NCBI RefSeq assembly: GCF_002217205.1
Contig: NZ_MUGT01000012.1
Location: 1 to 44,219 of the forward strand
Length of the DNA: 44,219 bases
DNA from: Flavobacterium branchiophilum NBRC 15030 = ATCC 35035
GTDB lineage: Bacteria > Bacteroidota > Bacteroidia > Flavobacteriales > Flavobacteriaceae
Direction: 5' to 3'
Positions 41,833-44,219 of this stretch are shown here, piece by piece. Both the position numbers and the translations under genes were made by a program. The notes under the pieces were generated by a model that saw nothing but the letters and a program-made list of their open reading frames with translations, ran no database searches and had not been told where the DNA came from. Every line of letters begins with the position of its first letter. Positions within the stretch are counted from its first letter, which is position 1.

Positions 41833-42453
41833 TTAAAATTTGTAAGCAGCATTTATTGAAAATACTCTGTGTTTGTTAGAATCTGAACCAGTTTGTTTGT
41901 TTTTTTCAATTTCTGATAATCCCAAGCCATAACGTACTCCAATAGCAATATTTTCTGTTACATCATAGCCAGCACCAATATTTAATGTAAAATCAACTCC
42001 TTTTGTAGAACTTTTAACATCTGTAGTTGTGTTATTTACAGTTTGTTTTGATGTAAGTAAAATACCTAATTGTGGTCCTGCCTCTAGGCTAAATTTGTCT
42101 GCTACAAAATATCTTGCCATAACTGGAATAGTAAGATAATCTGTTTTTAATTTTGAATTGTAGGATACAGTCGAAAAACCAGGTATTGAATAACTATAAG
42201 TATAGGAAACCCCTTGCATGGAAAACAATAATTCTGGTTGTACATAAAATTTATCTGCAACATTTAAGGTTAAAAAACCACCAAAATTAGCACCTGCTAT
42301 GGCTTTCCCATCGAAATCACCTGTTATTGATGCTATATTTAAACCTGCTTTTACACCATAAGCCAGACTTTCGTTTGAACTTGATTTTTTACTTTGTGCA
42401 TTGGCAATATTCATTACTGCTAATCCTACTAACGATAAAATTATTTTTTTCAT
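41833..42453 (-). CDS. Outer-membrane beta-barrel protein
   Basis: 206 residues from ATG 42453, chosen because it begins a typical signal peptide (MKKIILSLVGLAVMNIANA, cleavage after NANA-like A at about 19); the open frame extends 18 codons upstream without such features. The rest alternates in short beta-strands with aromatic ends: FGGFLTLNVADKFYVQPELLF, VMARYFVADKFSLEAGPQLGILL and the terminal KHRVFSINAAYKF ending in Phe, typical of BamA-inserted barrels. It fits the small PorT-like / outer-membrane beta-barrel domain family. A TAAATTTG box on the minus strand (42483-42490) lies 30 bases before the start. Confidence 0.8.
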   Translation of the reverse strand: MKKIILSLVGLAVMNIANAQSKKSSSNESLAYGVKAGLNIASITGDFDGKAIAGANFGGFLTLNVADKFYVQPELLFSMQGVSYTYSYSIPGFSTVSYNSKLKTDYLTIPVMARYFVADKFSLEAGPQLGILLTSKQTVNNTTTDVKSSTKGVDFTLNIGAGYDVTENIAIGVRYGLGLSEIEKNKQTGSDSNKHRVFSINAAYKF

Positions 42454-42669
42454 TTGTTTGTAATTGTTTAAATTATTGGGAACAAATTTATAAAAAATAT
42501 AATACATTACATTTTTTATATGATAGATAATTACATTCTATTTATTATTATACTAAATAGATCTTAATAATATTTGTAAATCAAGTAGTTACATTTATTA
42601 TATTAAAAAATGTTTTAAATTTATTTTTAAATAAACGGTACTTTTACAGTTGTTTTTGGTTAAAAACCC

Positions 42670-44004
42670 TTAAATCATATTTTCATCTGCAATTTTCAAG
42701 GCTTCGGAGATGATTGCTAAACCTTCATCAATTTCGGCCTCGGTGATAATTAATGGTGGCGCAATAAAAATGTATCCCCAACGCACAAAGGTATAAAGGC
42801 CAAGTTCTCTCAATTTGGCACCCACTTTGTTCATCACTTCCATTTCAGTTGCGTTGGCATTAAACGGTGCCATTAGTTCATAAGGTGCGTGACTTTTTAC
42901 CACTTCCAAACAACCCAAAAGTCCCTTGTTTCTGAATTTGCCAATAGAAGGGTGTTGTGCTCTCATTTCGTCAATGCGGCGTTCCATATAGGCACCCATT
43001 GTAACGGCATTTTCAATTAAATGATCGGTTTCATAAATGTTTACGTTTGCCAAAGCAGCTGCCAAAGCCACCGGATGCGAGTTGTAAGTCAATCCCAACC
43101 AAAGCGGATTGGTTTCGTATTGGGCTGCAATTTTATCTGAAACCATCAAACAACCCAAAGGTAAATAAGAGGAAGTCAGCCCTTTTGCCATACAAATCAT
43201 GTCGGGAATGATGTCGTGGTGCTGAAAACCAAACCATTTTCCGGTGCGTCCAAATCCGCTCATTACTTCATCGGCAATGAATAAAATTCCGTGTTTTTCA
43301 CACATTTCTTTGATGCCTTTCAAATAGCCTTTTGGATAATGCAAACAGCCTGATGAACCGCTTTCGCCTTCAAAAACAAAGGCTGCAATGGTATGTGGGC
43401 CTTCATAACGAATGATTCTTTCCACGGCATCCAAGCTCCATTTGAGTTTGGTAGCCTCGTCTTGATCGCTCAAACCATAGAAATCATAAGGGTCGTCAAG
43501 GTGAAAAATATTGGTGGCTTGTTGGGCATCGGCAAATATTTTTCGAGGGTCGCCCCCCAAAGTCATACTCGCCGAAGAATTTCCGTGAAACCCTCTGTAA
43601 CGGCCAAATATTTTGTGTCGCCCTGTATAAAGTCGGGCTAATTTGATGGCATTTTCAATAGAAGAAGCCCCGCAAAGTGTAAAAAAAGCTTTGTTCAAAT
43701 CGCCAGGGCAAATTTCAGCTAGTTTTTTGGCTAGTTTGGCTCTGATTTCGGTTGTGCAGGAAGGGGTAACATAACTCACTTTTTGCATTTGTTCTACCAC
43801 CGCATCGGTAATTCGTTGGTCGCCATGACCAATGTTTACCGACATCAATCCACTCGAAAAGTCGATGATTTTTTTGCCGCCTACTTCATATAAATACACT
43901 CCTTCGGCTCTCTCTACAGCTATCGGATTTACAGGTTTTTGGGCCACCCAAGTAAATAAACTATATTGTTTACTGTCGTCAATAATTTGTTGTTTGTCTA
44001 ACAT
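42670..44004 (-). CDS. Class III (pyridoxal-phosphate) aminotransferase
   Basis: 444 residues. The catalytic lysine is Lys274 in CMAKGLTSSYLPLG. Other fold I features: GLMSVNIGHGD near 51-61, ASSIENAIKLARLYTG near 112, GRYRGFHGNSSASM near 134-147 and IADEVMSGFGRTG near 243-255 with the pyridoxal-binding Asp. The SSYLPLG ending resembles taurine-pyruvate and beta-alanine-pyruvate aminotransferases, but the substrate is open. The coding region is visibly richer in G+C than its neighbours. A TATATTTG box on the minus strand (44067-44074) is the likely promoter. Confidence 0.83.
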   Translation of the reverse strand: MLDKQQIIDDSKQYSLFTWVAQKPVNPIAVERAEGVYLYEVGGKKIIDFSSGLMSVNIGHGDQRITDAVVEQMQKVSYVTPSCTTEIRAKLAKKLAEICPGDLNKAFFTLCGASSIENAIKLARLYTGRHKIFGRYRGFHGNSSASMTLGGDPRKIFADAQQATNIFHLDDPYDFYGLSDQDEATKLKWSLDAVERIIRYEGPHTIAAFVFEGESGSSGCLHYPKGYLKGIKEMCEKHGILFIADEVMSGFGRTGKWFGFQHHDIIPDMICMAKGLTSSYLPLGCLMVSDKIAAQYETNPLWLGLTYNSHPVALAAALANVNIYETDHLIENAVTMGAYMERRIDEMRAQHPSIGKFRNKGLLGCLEVVKSHAPYELMAPFNANATEMEVMNKVGAKLRELGLYTFVRWGYIFIAPPLIITEAEIDEGLAIISEALKIADENMI

Positions 44005-44219
44005 TTTTTTGTAAAATGGTGTTGTGTAGTTAAAAAAAATAAATTCAATAAATAGGTTAAATAAATCAAATATAATTATTAAAACTGAAGTTTAAATAAA
44101 TTTTTCACATCAATTAATAAAAAACATTGAATATTTATAAACCACAAAATTACTATTTTTTTAATTTAAAACGCAACACATTTTATTTTTTTTAAATTAT
44201 ACCAAATATATTTATAATA
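44005..44219. other. A/T-rich upstream gap at the window end
   Basis: No gene seen. It holds the minus-strand -7 box at 44067-44074 and one copy of the ATACCAAATAT motif (about 44199-44209), then the window ends. Confidence 0.4.

Noticed and set aside
1..44219. CRISPR array or complete prophage
   Set aside because: I saw no regularly spaced repeats and no phage structural, integrase or cas genes.

Overview
The window looks like chromosomal DNA from a Bacteroidetes, most likely a Flavobacteriaceae-type, bacterium. It is strongly A/T-rich. Candidate promoters fit the Bacteroidetes TTTG / TAnnTTTG pattern rather than -35/-10 boxes. The gene set (MenD menaquinone synthesis, ExbB/ExbD, GcvH, a Bacteroidetes-type initiating sugar transferase fused to a methyltransferase-like half-domain, a biotin-dependent acyl-CoA carboxylase beta subunit) fits that phylum. 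I cannot name the species.

Layout. (1) 1-4.7 kb is accessory DNA: a truncated ORF at the edge, a ~115-bp bulged palindrome, a membrane protein with a C-terminal OB-fold, then a two-gene module made of a GHKL ATPase fused to a PD-(D/E)XK-like nuclease and an AbiV-like abortive-infection protein. The module abuts two tandem tRNA-Val(UAC) genes, a typical island boundary, and is the best candidate in the window for a poorly described defence system. (2) 5-12.3 kb is housekeeping: folC, exbB-exbD, a CvfB-like S1 protein, a ygiD-type dioxygenase, gcvH, a VanZ-like protein and menD, with a REP-like palindrome and a MITE-like element in the gaps. (3) 12.5-35.1 kb is one long surface-polysaccharide locus, all on the plus strand: wbpD/wbpB-type enzymes of a diacetamido-uronic acid, capE-capF-capG for UDP-L-FucNAc, a methyltransferase, Wzx, Wzy, three or four glycosyltransferases, an AsnB-type amidotransferase, a HisH-HisF-WbpG set that should make an acetamidino group, an initiating sugar transferase, then Wza and Wzc. 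It ends in a strong bidirectional terminator. (4) 35.1-44.2 kb holds an acyl-CoA carboxylase subunit, a 27-codon leader peptide with its own terminator, an rtcB2-prfH RNA-repair/ribosome-rescue pair in which rtcB2 is broken by what looks like a 14-nt deletion, a TPR protein, an Lrp/AsnC regulator followed by a cyclase-family hydrolase and a YjbR-like protein, a small outer-membrane beta-barrel and a class III aminotransferase.

How the genes work together. The locus in (3) predicts a Wzx/Wzy-dependent capsule or O-antigen containing N-acetyl-L-fucosamine and a 2,3-diamino uronic acid carrying an acetamidino and possibly an amide group. The dehydrogenase (WbpA) and aminotransferase (WbpE) needed for the diamino sugar are not in the window. 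The HisF paralogue has lost catalytic Asp11 but kept Asp130, which fits ammonia delivery to WbpG rather than histidine synthesis. Regions (1) and (4) both carry stress or conflict functions: a putative anti-phage module, and a ribosome-rescue operon caught in decay.
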